This document shows, piece after piece, positions 41,397 to 50,397 of a DNA stretch of 64,000 bases. The notes beneath the pieces were generated by a model. It was not told the origin of the DNA. It searched no databases and was given only the letters and a program-made list of their open reading frames with translations. Made by a program: the position numbers and the translations under genes. Source of the DNA: Morganella morganii H1r. GTDB lineage: Bacteria > Pseudomonadota > Gammaproteobacteria > Enterobacterales > Enterobacteriaceae. Each line of letters starts with the position of its first letter. The first letter of the stretch is position 1. Location of the stretch: the NCBI RefSeq assembly GCF_000633515.1, contig NZ_AYMP01000023.1, positions 124,001 to 188,000 of the forward strand, read 5' to 3'.

Positions 41397-41494
41397 CAGA
41401 TACTCCTATAATCCCTGATAATATTCATGATGGTAGCAGATAAAAATTTCCGCTTCTGGCAATATGGTGGCGACAACGGAAAAACGGATAAACA

Positions 41495-42163
41495 ATGGCC
41501 AAAACGAAGTTAACATTCCGGCTGCATAAAACAGCCATTATTCTGATTTGTCTCGCCCTGATGGTGTGTCTGTTACAGGGTGTCTCTTATTTCAGCCGCG
41601 TCCACCAGCAGTCGTCAATGGATCAGTTTAATGAACTGGCCTATTCGCTGGCACAACAGGTGGCGTTTAACCTTTCCGATGCTATAGACGATAACGGGAA
41701 AGTGCTCAATAAGAAACAAATTACGGCAAATTTAGCGCAGCTGACCACCAACAGCCGCATTCTCGATGCCACAGTATATCAGGATGACGGGGTACAGATA
41801 GCCGGCAGCGGCGAGAGTATCACGGTCCGCGACCGGCTGGCACTGGACGGGCAAAAAGCCGGCAGTTATTTTAATCATCAGATTGTCGCCGCCATTCCCG
41901 GGAAAAAAGTCCCGAAAGGCTTTCTGCGCCTGACCATTGATACCCACCGGCTGGCCACAGAATCCACCCAGGTGGATAACACCACCAATCTGCTGCGGGT
42001 GATGTTACTTCTCGCCCTCGGTATCGGCTTTGTGCTCGCCAATAACCTGCTGCAGCTGACCCCGAGCCGCTGGCAGCAATCCCTGTATCTGCTGACCGCC
42101 AATCTGAAAAATGAAGATGAGAAGCCGGGGAAGAAAACAGAAGAGAAAGAAAAAGGGGAATAA
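41495..42163 (+). CDS. smp: membrane protein Smp (YtjB)
   Basis: Smp is an inner-membrane protein of unknown role located next to serB in enterobacteria. The 222 residues have one transmembrane helix near the N-terminus (AIILICLALMVCLLQGVSYF), a periplasmic domain (LARQVAFNL-type region; VRDRLALDGQKAGSYFNHQIVAAI) and a second helix (LLRVMLLLALGIGFVLANNLL), then a charged cytoplasmic tail. Similarity to E. coli YtjB is clear over the whole length. Confidence 0.92.
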   Translation: MAKTKLTFRLHKTAIILICLALMVCLLQGVSYFSRVHQQSSMDQFNELAYSLAQQVAFNLSDAIDDNGKVLNKKQITANLAQLTTNSRILDATVYQDDGVQIAGSGESITVRDRLALDGQKAGSYFNHQIVAAIPGKKVPKGFLRLTIDTHRLATESTQVDNTTNLLRVMLLLALGIGFVLANNLLQLTPSRWQQSLYLLTANLKNEDEKPGKKTEEKEKGE

Positions 42164-42206
42164 TTTCCCCAAAAGCGGGCGTGAAGGCCCGGAAAGATAT
42201 GATTGT

Positions 42207-42241
42207 TCAGTGAGTACGCTAGTATCCGGCGTACTCACTGA
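42207..42241. repeat. perfect 13-bp inverted repeat downstream of smp
   Basis: Arms tcagtgagtacgc (42207-42219) and gcgtactcactga (42229-42241) flank a 9-base loop. No T run follows on either strand. It marks the border between conserved sequence (smp) and the AT-rich unknown pair, so it may be a weak terminator or a recombination-related palindrome. Confidence 0.7.
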
Positions 42242-42312
42242 GTCTGCGAAATCCGAAAAATAAAATATCGTCCGGAATAATTAAACCACGATAATCCCGC
42301 CAGTACAGATCT

Positions 42313-42885
42313 TTACGGGAATAGTTCTGATAAAACGTCTCTTTTACTTTTTGTATCCAATGGTTGAAGATCATCTGCAAACTTACTGTTTTTTATATAC
42401 TCTTCTTTTTCCGTTTGATACTTCGGACTCCCCGATAAATACAGAGCCATTATATAATCAATATCTTTTTCTTTCTTTTTGTTTTTGGTTTCTATATATG
42501 ATGTATAACAGTCAGCCACTTCTTTTTTTTCCAGCCTGTCCATTAACATGCACTTTAACAAAAAAAACCGACCTTCTTTATCATCATTACTAATTTCATT
42601 TATTTCTGATAATGCGAGATCATATTGTTTTTCACCGACCAGCCCACTGATATAAATGTTAGCCACATTCATATCTGTTTTATTCTCTTCTTTTATTTTT
42701 TTTATTTCATTTAAAATTTCATTCTTTTTATCGATGCTATCTGCAAATGTTAACTTCATGATTAAATCAGATGCAACTTTCACACCATTATTATCACTTT
42801 CATTTGCCAATGATTTATTTATATTCATTGATAATATAAATAATGAGAATACCAGAATTATCCATTTTGATTTTATCAAAATCAT
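42313..42885 (-). CDS. putative exported protein, function unknown
   Basis: The 190-residue protein begins with a convincing signal peptide (basic MILIKSK, hydrophobic WIILVFSLFILSMNI, cleavage probably after SLA around residue 27). The mature part is helical and very rich in Lys, Glu, Asn and Asp, with a pattern compatible with TPR-like helices (NVANIYISGLVGEKQYDLALSEINEI). The sequence is very AT-rich (low 30s percent GC by eye), in sharp contrast to its neighbours. Its start lies 4 bases after the stop of the next gene, so both form one transcript. I do not recognise a family. Products of such pairs are often immunity or toxin-related, which is speculation. Confidence 0.65.
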   Translation of the reverse strand: MILIKSKWIILVFSLFILSMNINKSLANESDNNGVKVASDLIMKLTFADSIDKKNEILNEIKKIKEENKTDMNVANIYISGLVGEKQYDLALSEINEISNDDKEGRFFLLKCMLMDRLEKKEVADCYTSYIETKNKKKEKDIDYIMALYLSGSPKYQTEKEEYIKNSKFADDLQPLDTKSKRDVLSELFP

Positions 42886-42889
42886 ATTG

Positions 42890-43327
42890 TCACCATTTAA
42901 ATTTATTTAATTTTATCGTTTTTGTTGAACTTCTTGGGAAAGGAACGACATTACCGGCATACCCTGCGTCATAGACGTAACCAAATTCAACTGTTAGTTC
43001 CGGTGTTATCGCTGATTTTATGAAATCAAAGTCAACACTACCAATAGGTATATCATCTACACCCATTGCCCATGATTCACCTTTTTTCATTTCCAGAATA
43101 TACTTATTATGATTTAAATTATTTGTTATTACACACCAGAATAATATTTTACCGGAACCTGCTGCTTTCGCCGCATTACTTTTACCTAATGCTGACACTC
43201 TTATTCTCTTTCCGCTATTATTATCTTCTTCATTGACTATTAGTGTGATTCCGTAACTGGCATGAATACCAACACCTTCTATTCTTAAGTCAGCAAGCTG
43301 AGAGAAATAAAATCTTTTAATAGCCAT
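42890..43327 (-). CDS. hypothetical protein, function unknown (first gene of AT-rich pair)
   Basis: A 145-residue protein without a signal peptide or membrane helix. It looks like a beta-rich single domain with a Gly/Tyr-containing centre (GVGIHASYGITLIV, WAMGVDDIPIGSVDFDFI, ELTVEFGYVYDAGYAGN) and a basic C-terminus (TIKLNKFKW). A single central Cys is present. The beta-strand alternation and size resemble small lectin-like or secreted-toxin folds, but no family could be named. Base composition is as AT-rich as the gene that follows it, suggesting acquisition together. Confidence 0.62.
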   Translation of the reverse strand: MAIKRFYFSQLADLRIEGVGIHASYGITLIVNEEDNNSGKRIRVSALGKSNAAKAAGSGKILFWCVITNNLNHNKYILEMKKGESWAMGVDDIPIGSVDFDFIKSAITPELTVEFGYVYDAGYAGNVVPFPRSSTKTIKLNKFKW

Positions 43328-43454
43328 ATAAAATCCTTATTAATGACATAGAAATAGACCATAATAAAATTATAAATATAAATTAAAATCATTAACAGGG
43401 TGATTTATCCTAAACTAAAATAATTATCGTATTAATAGCAGAGGTGAGATTAAA

Positions 43455-43476
43455 GGCCGGAAAATCTCTCCCGGCC
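43455..43476 (-). terminator. probable crcB terminator
   Basis: A ggccgg / ccggcc stem with a 10-base loop lies 25 bases past the crcB stop; on the minus strand TTTAATCT follows. The U-tract is short, so efficiency is uncertain. Confidence 0.5.
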
Positions 43477-43500
43477 ACCCCTTATCTTTAAATATTTCTT

Positions 43501-43884
43501 TTACCGGTGCTGCAATACCTGCCAGGTCAGCAGGCCGAGCCAGGTCATCAGCAGGGAGCTGAGTACATGCAGGGTGATCTCTGCCATACCGTGGTGGATA
43601 CGCCCGGCCTGAAATGCCTGCACAATCTCGAGTGAAAAGGTCGAGAACGTCGATAACGCGCCGCAGAACCCGGTGACAATAAACAGCCGCCATTCTGCAG
43701 GGAGTGTCGGGTGAGAAGAGAAAAACGCCACCGCCAGCCCGATAATATAACCGGCAATAATATTGGCGAGATACGTCCCCAGCGGCATCATTGCCAGCAC
43801 CGGGTTGAATTTATTACTCAACACCCAGCGGCCGAGGCCGCCGAGCACTGATCCTGCGGAAATGCTGAGGATCACATTTAACAT
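43501..43884 (-). CDS. crcB: fluoride ion channel CrcB/Fluc
   Basis: Fluc proteins form dual-topology dimers that let fluoride leave the cell. The 127 residues contain four hydrophobic helices and the family motifs GGLGRWVLSNKF near the N-terminus and GFCGALSTFSTFSLE (about 72-86), whose Phe and Ser/Thr residues line the pore. No fluoride riboswitch was recognisable in the 40 bases before the start. It follows the FUSC gene closely and may be co-transcribed with it. Confidence 0.93.
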   Translation of the reverse strand: MLNVILSISAGSVLGGLGRWVLSNKFNPVLAMMPLGTYLANIIAGYIIGLAVAFFSSHPTLPAEWRLFIVTGFCGALSTFSTFSLEIVQAFQAGRIHHGMAEITLHVLSSLLMTWLGLLTWQVLQHR

Positions 43885-43924
43885 AGAAAAACCTTACTTC
43901 ATGTTTGTTTCAATGTTTCTGTGT

Positions 43925-45007
43925 TTATGCGCATTTCTTTAAAATGTCAACCTGAACAAGCCCGCACACTTCATCCAGCAGTTTGATCACTTCCACACTC
44001 ATCCCGACCATCATGGCATCCGCCGAGTTACTTTCCGGCTGTGCATTGATCTTCTGATGCAGCTCATGTGTGCTGGCACGCAGTGCCTGGAGCTTATTCA
44101 TGGTGTCATCGTCTTTCCCCTGCACAAAGATATCAGAGAGCAGTTTCATGATCTCACTGTTACTTTTCTGCAGCTGAACAATGTACGGGTTCTCGGTGTT
44201 CAGCGCATGAGCGAAGTAGTTTTTACTGAAGGTATCGGTCAGCAGTTCCAGAATCGCCACCAGCCGCCGGATGCGCCCGTGGATGGCCGTAAAGGTGGCA
44301 GCCGGAACATGAGTCTCTTTGACAGCCGGTGCAATGTAGGTATTGCAGGTCAGCAGTGTGGATAATGTGTCTTTCAGCTGATTATCCCACCGCTCCGGGT
44401 CGGTACTGCTCAGTTTCATGATGTGCTCATCATATAATCTGGCAATATCGCGCAGAATGGTGCTGATGTTCATCCGCCAGAACACAAATCCTTTCAGCGG
44501 CAGAATAGCCGAGAACACCAGTGCCAGAATCGAGCCGCCCACGGTCTGCGCCGAACGGATAAGCGCGGAGTCCATATCCCCGACCGGTGCGGTGGCAACG
44601 ATACTGATGGTCATCCCGATCAGCATCCCGACATACATGTTTTTACCCAGCGCGATCAGACCGCAGACAAACATCGCAATCGTCGCCAGCGCCAGCATCA
44701 GCGGGAAAGAGTGGGTTTCCGTGTACAGCAGCAGCATCCCTATCAGCGAGCCGATAACGGTGCCGAGGGTGCGCTGCATCGAGCGGATCAGCACATTTCC
44801 CCAGTACGGCATCGGCATCAGGATAGAGATAAGTGTCATGATAATGTAATCGAGCTTATCGCTGTGTAATTCCCGGAACACCATAAACGTCAGTGTGAAT
44901 GCCAGTGCAATGCGGATGCCGTGCAGCTGTTTAAACCGGGAATAAAAGAATGACTGAGCCCGGGTGATCCCGTGGCTCAGATTTATTTTTTTTTCTTTAT
45001 GCTTCAC
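43925..45007 (-). CDS. FUSC / aromatic acid exporter family membrane protein
   Basis: The 360 residues have six hydrophobic helices in the first half (residues 30-180, e.g. IRIALAFTLTFMVF, LALATIAMFVCGLIALG) followed by a long cytoplasmic helical domain. This is the half-size FUSC arrangement of E. coli YeeA-like and AaeB-related proteins, proposed to export aromatic acids. The motif RSMQRTLGTVIGSLIGMLLL is typical. Substrate unknown. It lies between the potassium channel gene and crcB, all on one strand, with short gaps (12 and 40 bases). Confidence 0.85.
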   Translation of the reverse strand: MKHKEKKINLSHGITRAQSFFYSRFKQLHGIRIALAFTLTFMVFRELHSDKLDYIIMTLISILMPMPYWGNVLIRSMQRTLGTVIGSLIGMLLLYTETHSFPLMLALATIAMFVCGLIALGKNMYVGMLIGMTISIVATAPVGDMDSALIRSAQTVGGSILALVFSAILPLKGFVFWRMNISTILRDIARLYDEHIMKLSSTDPERWDNQLKDTLSTLLTCNTYIAPAVKETHVPAATFTAIHGRIRRLVAILELLTDTFSKNYFAHALNTENPYIVQLQKSNSEIMKLLSDIFVQGKDDDTMNKLQALRASTHELHQKINAQPESNSADAMMVGMSVEVIKLLDEVCGLVQVDILKKCA

Positions 45008-45019
45008 AACCGGCCCTGC

Positions 45020-46186
45020 TTATGGCGCTTTGGCTAATAAGATGTCAGCCATGACGCTGTTATTGATGTTCTCGCCGCACAGCATTTTCATCAGCACTTC
45101 ACTGCCGAGTTGTGACAGGGAGAAGGTCATATCCGCATGCAGCAGGCGCATTTTGTCGCGGTTCTCTTCCTGATTCACCACGGTCACGGTTTTCACGCCT
45201 TCACCGGCCAGCTGTTTCACCGCCAGCAGCGCAAAGGTGTTATCCGCGTCATTATCACTGATAGCCATCACACAGCGGGCATCTTTGACATTGGCTTCAT
45301 TCAGGGTTACAGCATCGGCACTGTCACCGGCAACGGTCACGGTGCCGTCAGGGAAGTGTGCTTTGTCCTCATCAGAACAGATCACCACCACCTGCAAACC
45401 GCGTTTTTTCAGTCCCTTATAAATACTGACCGCCAGCGGATTCGCGCCGATAACAACATAATGCTCTTTCATGTGTAACAACCTCTTTTTGACAATCTCG
45501 CGTGTGCCGCGCAGGACGACACCCACAATGTACACAATGGATGTGGTGAAAATCGTGATACCGAACACCACCACCGTCAGGGTAAACATCCGTGCTTCCA
45601 CACTGATCGGGATGATATCCCCGAAGCCGACTGTGGTCATACAGACCAGGGCAAAATAGAACGCCGCTGAGATATCGGTGACATGCGGCTGGAACTCATT
45701 ACCGAGATACAGGGTGCCGAAGACGGAATACACCACCAGCAGGATAATACTGCTGACCGCCACCACCCCGGCACTGGTCAGGCTGTGATGCGGGAACTGC
45801 CGCCACAGACAGCCGGCCGCAATCAGCAGCGCCAGCGAGAACAGCCCCTGCAGCGAGTATTCCCGGGCCAGCCCCAGATCCATCAGCACCATCGTGAGCA
45901 GGATAAACAGGGAGAACAGCCAGGCGATACGTGCGCCGGTCAGCATCAGCAACGCCAGCAGTGCCAGCAGTAACCCCAGCATAAAGCGGGGAATATCCAG
46001 CAGTTTGATAAACCCGAGCGACTGTAACCACGCAGTGAAACCGCCGTCCTGCCAGGCAATATCCCCGGTATAGGAAAACAGCACCGGCGACAGGATCATC
46101 ACCCCGTCAATAAACAGCAGTACCGACAGGATCACCCGCAGACTCAGTAATTCATGTAACCCGGTTTTCAGCAGATTAGTCTGCAT
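45020..46186 (-). CDS. kch: Kch-like potassium channel with RCK/TrkA-N domain
   Basis: The 388 residues show several N-terminal hydrophobic helices, the pore helix and selectivity filter TTVGFGDI (about 186-193) where most K+ channels have TVGYGD, and a C-terminal Rossmann RCK domain (HYVVIGANPLAVSIYKGLKKRG) with SDNDADNTFALLAVKQL. Homology to E. coli Kch is clear, although shorter at the C-terminus. There is no dense arginine S4 sensor. Its ATG lies 12 bases after the stop of the urea transporter gene, so it may be the distal part of the urease transcript or have its own promoter. Confidence 0.87.
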   Translation of the reverse strand: MQTNLLKTGLHELLSLRVILSVLLFIDGVMILSPVLFSYTGDIAWQDGGFTAWLQSLGFIKLLDIPRFMLGLLLALLALLMLTGARIAWLFSLFILLTMVLMDLGLAREYSLQGLFSLALLIAAGCLWRQFPHHSLTSAGVVAVSSIILLVVYSVFGTLYLGNEFQPHVTDISAAFYFALVCMTTVGFGDIIPISVEARMFTLTVVVFGITIFTTSIVYIVGVVLRGTREIVKKRLLHMKEHYVVIGANPLAVSIYKGLKKRGLQVVVICSDEDKAHFPDGTVTVAGDSADAVTLNEANVKDARCVMAISDNDADNTFALLAVKQLAGEGVKTVTVVNQEENRDKMRLLHADMTFSLSQLGSEVLMKMLCGENINNSVMADILLAKAP

Positions 46187-46198
46187 ATTTCTCCCCTT

Positions 46199-47191
46199 TT
46201 ACTGACGGTGTTCCGGCATGATGTCCTGATTCGGTACCAGGAACAGCCAGGAAGCCAGAACGAACGGCATGGTCAGTGTCGGAATGCCGAACGGCGATAC
46301 CACCACATCCAGCGCGCCCTGGACAAACACCGTGAAAATCACACCCACAACGGTATACACCAGCACTTTGAAGCTCGGTTTGTTAAATGTGGAGCCCAGC
46401 GCGATTGCGGTTAACACGGCGCTGAAGGAATACAGTCCGGTATGCACACTGCCGAAATCCGCTTTCAGGAAAGATGCCACCCCAAAAGCCAGCAGTGAGC
46501 CGAGCACCGCAAAGACCGCCGCCCACACCGAGCTGACCGCCAGACCGATCACAAACAGAATGCCCACCGTGATACTGCTCAGCAGGAAGACCTCTGACAC
46601 ACCGCGGAAAATATCCGGGATCAGATCGGAATACGGGATCCCTGCGATCGGTGCCACATACTGATCCGGCAGTGCCGGTCCCGGCAGGCTGACGCCCTTG
46701 ATGCCGAAGAAACTGTAGCTGGCCAGCAGGATAGTCCAGGTCACCAGCACGAAAGGCGCGGTCAGCGCCGCCACTTTCCAGTTTTTCAGGAAATCGGTCA
46801 GTGAAATGGTGGCGATCACCGCCACGATACTGCCGAGCACAATGGCCGCCCACATAAACGGTGTGTTATTCAGAAAGGTCGGCAGCGCCACACCGACCAG
46901 ACAGCCGTTATAACCGTACAGCCCGGCACGCAGTGAGGTGACATCCATTTTGCTGACATACGCGGTCAGCGTGGATACCACGGTACCGAGCAGACAGCCC
47001 CAGCCGACTGCCGGAATGCCTTCACTGTATGCACCAATAAAAATAGCGGCGAAAAAGAACAGCCCGGTCAGCGGGTTGTTCTGAAACATCACCTGTGCAC
47101 AGCCGCGCAGTGTGATATCAATAAAGTGTATGACAGGATTGGATCCGGCCAGTTTATTCCAGCCGTTCTGACTGACTGTTGAAGTTGCCAT
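46199..47191 (-). CDS. yut: urea transporter (UT family, Yut-type)
   Basis: UT-family channels pass urea along its gradient through the inner membrane. The 330 residues are very hydrophobic, forming two homologous halves with the signature-like NNPLTGLFFFAAIFIGAYSEGIPAVGWG in the first and GLYSFSAVLTAIALGSTFNKPSFKV in the second; FGIPTLTMPFVLASWLF closes the second half. It is 93 bases downstream of ureD, on the same strand, as in Yersinia urease loci (yut). It supplies substrate to urease. Confidence 0.92.
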   Translation of the reverse strand: MATSTVSQNGWNKLAGSNPVIHFIDITLRGCAQVMFQNNPLTGLFFFAAIFIGAYSEGIPAVGWGCLLGTVVSTLTAYVSKMDVTSLRAGLYGYNGCLVGVALPTFLNNTPFMWAAIVLGSIVAVIATISLTDFLKNWKVAALTAPFVLVTWTILLASYSFFGIKGVSLPGPALPDQYVAPIAGIPYSDLIPDIFRGVSEVFLLSSITVGILFVIGLAVSSVWAAVFAVLGSLLAFGVASFLKADFGSVHTGLYSFSAVLTAIALGSTFNKPSFKVLVYTVVGVIFTVFVQGALDVVVSPFGIPTLTMPFVLASWLFLVPNQDIMPEHRQ

Positions 47192-47284
47192 CGTCTTTCC
47201 CCTGAAGGTAAACCGGATAAAGGGACTGATTATGCTGATAATAACCAGTCCCCTGAGTAACCACCGGTGTTATCCTGCAGCGCA

Positions 47285-48250
47285 TCAGCGCCACAGGAAC
47301 GGTTTTTGCAATGTGATGCCGAGGATTTCTTCCCGGGCGATTTGCCAGAAATAACGGACAGCTTCTTTGGTTTTCGGGCTGTCGATTCCCAGCACTTTGA
47401 AGACCAGACCACATTCGTTCGGCAACTGCGTTGCCCCGAATGCAACCTCTTCATCCGTGTCATAACGGGCTTCCAGGCGCTCCAGGATACGGGCATGATG
47501 CTCTTTCGGTGTCAGTAAAATCACATTACCGAAGACATCAAATCCCCCCATCACGCCGACCACATTCAGGGCTTCTTTTTTCGGTTCCAGAATGTATTTT
47601 TCAACAAATAATTCTTTCCCCTCATTATCTTCCGCCCTGATCTTTGATGAAAAAATATCAAATCCGAACTGTTCATCCGGATGGTGATATTTCCGTCCCG
47701 ACATCAGGATCTCGGAATAGATCATCGTGGCCGTCGGATCAATCGTTATCTGTGTGTCCGTTAAAAAACGGGCATTACGGTGCGGGATAATCGGATCCGG
47801 CATAAACTCCAGATAACCGCCTGCTTCCACCACCACATTCTGGTACTGCGTGGCGTAGTTCGCCTCCATCATGTGGATTTTGGTGGCGGACTGTGTGGTG
47901 ACATGGGCGCACGCCCCTTCTTCCACAATCAAATCCAGTGCCTGGCGGTCGCCCTGTAACAGGCAGCCGGAGGTGGAAATCATAGTGACACACGGCATCT
48001 GCGGCATCATTTCATCCCAGTACAGCGCGCGCTGCACCAGAGAGGGCACACGGCGCTCCATTTCCACCATTTCACTGCGGTATTCCCGTTTGGCAAACCG
48101 CAGTTTCAGATAGCCGCTTTTCCCGATGGCACCACTTTGCATCTGTTTTGGCTCATCCTGGTAAGGCGCCATTTCCGGCGCCTTTTCCCCTAAGAGATGA
48201 GCCCGGAGACGTGTCGGCGTCCCCGCGATCTCAGCCCTCAGTTGTGTCAT
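47285..48250 (-). CDS. ureD: urease accessory protein UreD
   Basis: UreD (UreH) binds apo-urease and, with UreF and UreG, forms the nickel-delivery complex. The 321 residues contain the family's [34 protein letters not shown] start, [40 protein letters not shown] and [16 protein letters not shown]. The start overlaps the end of ureG by 4 bases (ATGA). UreD is last in the operon, in contrast to Klebsiella and Proteus, where it is first. Confidence 0.96.
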   Translation of the reverse strand: MTQLRAEIAGTPTRLRAHLLGEKAPEMAPYQDEPKQMQSGAIGKSGYLKLRFAKREYRSEMVEMERRVPSLVQRALYWDEMMPQMPCVTMISTSGCLLQGDRQALDLIVEEGACAHVTTQSATKIHMMEANYATQYQNVVVEAGGYLEFMPDPIIPHRNARFLTDTQITIDPTATMIYSEILMSGRKYHHPDEQFGFDIFSSKIRAEDNEGKELFVEKYILEPKKEALNVVGVMGGFDVFGNVILLTPKEHHARILERLEARYDTDEEVAFGATQLPNECGLVFKVLGIDSPKTKEAVRYFWQIAREEILGITLQKPFLWR

Positions 48251-48882
48251 GCTTTTGCTCCCGCCTGGTGGGTGAACAGGAATTTATCCATGATCATATC
48301 CACCAGCTCCACCACGCCTTCGCCGGTTTTGCAGTTGGTCATGACATACGGACGGTTGCCGCGCACCACTTTGGTGTCACTTTCCATGACTTCCAGGCTG
48401 GCACCGACATACGGTGCGAGGTCGATTTTGTTGATCACCAGGATATCCGCCTGCACCAGGCCCGGACCGTTTTTACGCGGGATTTTTTCCCCTTCCGCCA
48501 CATCGATGACGTAGATATAGAAGTCAGCAAGCGCCGGGCTGAAAGTCAGCGTCAGGTTATCGCCGCCGCTTTCGATCATGATGACATCGCTGTCCGGGAA
48601 GCGCTCTTCCATATCTTCCACGGCAGCAATGTTCATGCTCGGGTCTTCGCGCACAGCAGTGTGCGGGCAGGCACCGGTTTCAACACCGAGGATTTTCTCT
48701 TCGTCGAGGATCCCTTTCAGGGTACGTTTGACCTGTTTTGCATCTTCGGTGGTCACGATGTCATTGGTGATGATTAACGGCTTGATCCCGCGCTCAATCA
48801 GGATCGGAGTGATCACTTCAATGATCGCTGTTTTGCCTGAGCCAACAGGGCCGCCGATGCCGATCCGTGTCATTTTTTTCAT
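48247..48882 (-). CDS. ureG: urease accessory GTPase UreG
   Basis: UreG is the SIMIBI-class GTPase that drives Ni2+ transfer. The P-loop [10 protein letters not shown] (about 10-19) is at the N-terminus; the metal-binding CPH motif lies in [15 protein letters not shown] (about 73); ESGGDNLT and [11 protein letters not shown] (G4-type) follow. GGGAG lies 7 bases before the chosen ATG. The 211 residues match the family. The stop overlaps the ureD start. Confidence 0.97.
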   Translation of the reverse strand: MKKMTRIGIGGPVGSGKTAIIEVITPILIERGIKPLIITNDIVTTEDAKQVKRTLKGILDEEKILGVETGACPHTAVREDPSMNIAAVEDMEERFPDSDVIMIESGGDNLTLTFSPALADFYIYVIDVAEGEKIPRKNGPGLVQADILVINKIDLAPYVGASLEVMESDTKVVRGNRPYVMTNCKTGEGVVELVDMIMDKFLFTHQAGAKA

Positions 48883-48915
48883 CAGTATACTCCCGGAAAA
48901 TAAGTCAGCCGCCGG

Positions 48916-49602
48916 TCAGTTCATAAACAGGCGGACAAAAGATTTGGTATGAACTGCCGCAAGGACGTCGATCACCGGCACATAGGAAGACATCTGTTCA
49001 ATGTCGCCGCAGGCTGCGATATCGCAGAAGGTTTCAATGTCGTTGTTCAGTTCAAATAAAATGTGCTGTGTTTCAAAGTGCGTGATCCGCATCAGGCGCA
49101 TGGCGGCGCTGAGGATCGTCATTGCGATCCCGTACTGATGCATAACCACGACTTCACGCTCGCCGATACCCTGTACCGCCATCACAATAGCCTGAGTGAC
49201 AGGCTGGGTGCCCGGGGTGTCCCCGCTTTTAATTTGTGCCAGCCACCAGGCCACGAGCGGATCGTCAAAAATATGAACGGAAATTTCCGCCAGTTTTTTC
49301 CCCATCCGTGTCGCCATCAGGCGGGCTTCTTCATTCAGTTTACGGTTATTCACCGCCCGGTCGACCCGCAGAATGGCATCATTGTCACCGGCAAGTACTG
49401 CGCGGTGTGCCGCGACAACGGCAATACCGTCACCGCTCGCCGCCTGCTTCAGTGCGGTGCGGACAAAGCCTTTCAGGGTTTCGGCATCATGTACCACGCC
49501 CGTCTGAATCGCCGATTCCACACCGTTTGAGAAAGTAAAGGCGCCGACGGGAAGTGCCGAATCACCAAACTGCATGATCCGGATAAGATCAGCCGCTTTC
49601 AT
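48916..49602 (-). CDS. ureF: urease accessory protein UreF
   Basis: UreF is the helical partner that recruits UreG to the UreD-apo-urease complex. The protein starts [30 protein letters not shown], the family's most conserved stretch, and ends in ...[10 protein letters not shown], the conserved C-terminal contact with UreG. I prefer ATG 49602 to the GTG one codon before because of GGGAG spacing. It lies between ureE and ureG. Confidence 0.95.
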   Translation of the reverse strand: MKAADLIRIMQFGDSALPVGAFTFSNGVESAIQTGVVHDAETLKGFVRTALKQAASGDGIAVVAAHRAVLAGDNDAILRVDRAVNNRKLNEEARLMATRMGKKLAEISVHIFDDPLVAWWLAQIKSGDTPGTQPVTQAIVMAVQGIGEREVVVMHQYGIAMTILSAAMRLMRITHFETQHILFELNNDIETFCDIAACGDIEQMSSYVPVIDVLAAVHTKSFVRLFMN

Positions 49603-49626
49603 CACACGTTCTCCCGTTCCGGTCTG

Positions 49627-50310
49627 TCAGTGTTTGTGATCATGGTCGTGATCGTGGTGATGATCATGACTGTGACCGTGGTCGTGACTGTGGTCATGGT
49701 CATGGCTGTGCCCGTGATCGTGGCCATGTGAATGTGAGTGCCCGTGGTTATGTGCCACATGCACGTGAGTATCTGTCTCTTCCGCGCCGCCGAACAGCAG
49801 ACGGGATTCTGAGTTGGTCAGGATCGGCAGAATGGTTTCGCCTTTGACGAAAGCAAACGTATCATTGCCGAAGCCGTGAGTGCGCATCACCGATTCCATC
49901 ACTTTTTCACTGACGGTCAGCGGGACATACACCTTGTTTTCTTTGATAACGGCTTTCCAGTGCTGGTTACCGAGCGCATGACCCAGTTCAAAACTGATGC
50001 GGATCTGCTCTTCCGGCGTGCTGCCCTGAAGACGTTTGAGATCAACAACCATGACATCACGCAGATCGATCTGGACGACAACCATGGTATTAGCGGCATC
50101 ATCGGTGTGGATCACATCTCCGTCAGACAACAGCACGTTGCGATCCAGCGCGATCCCGATATCCAGCCCGTTTTGGGTGTGTTTACGGCAGCGGCTTTTC
50201 TGGGCTTCCCGCTGATCGAGGATCAGCATATCCACCGTCATGTCGTTCGCTTTATCAGCCCACGCCTGATCTTTTCTGACGTTGCCGAGAATGTGCTCAA
50301 TGAGGATCAT
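49627..50310 (-). CDS. ureE: urease nickel metallochaperone UreE with long His-rich tail
   Basis: UreE delivers nickel. The 227 residues have the N-terminal peptide-binding domain (residues 1-75) and the metal-binding domain with the family His in [16 protein letters not shown] (about 110). The C-terminus is a tail of about 46 residues with 24 histidines alternating with Asp, Gly and Ser, longer than in many UreE proteins. Such tails store many Ni2+ ions. The DNA for the tail (about 49627-49765) is a repeat-like purine/pyrimidine pattern prone to length change. It lies 88 bases after ureC. Confidence 0.96.
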   Translation of the reverse strand: MILIEHILGNVRKDQAWADKANDMTVDMLILDQREAQKSRCRKHTQNGLDIGIALDRNVLLSDGDVIHTDDAANTMVVVQIDLRDVMVVDLKRLQGSTPEEQIRISFELGHALGNQHWKAVIKENKVYVPLTVSEKVMESVMRTHGFGNDTFAFVKGETILPILTNSESRLLFGGAEETDTHVHVAHNHGHSHSHGHDHGHSHDHDHSHDHGHSHDHHHDHDHDHKH

Positions 50311-50397
50311 GGAATTACCTTTTTGTTATGCCCGGCGGGCTGAACAACACCCGCCGGGGAAGTCAGTTAACCCGGGACCTTTCAGCCCCGGATTCTG

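Noticed and set aside
43885..43924. Fluoride riboswitch before crcB
   Set aside because: Only 40 bases separate crcB from the FUSC gene and they lack the conserved riboswitch core.
49627..49770. Repetitive tract considered as CRISPR or tandem-repeat element
   Set aside because: It is the in-frame His-rich end of UreE; no spacer-repeat structure.
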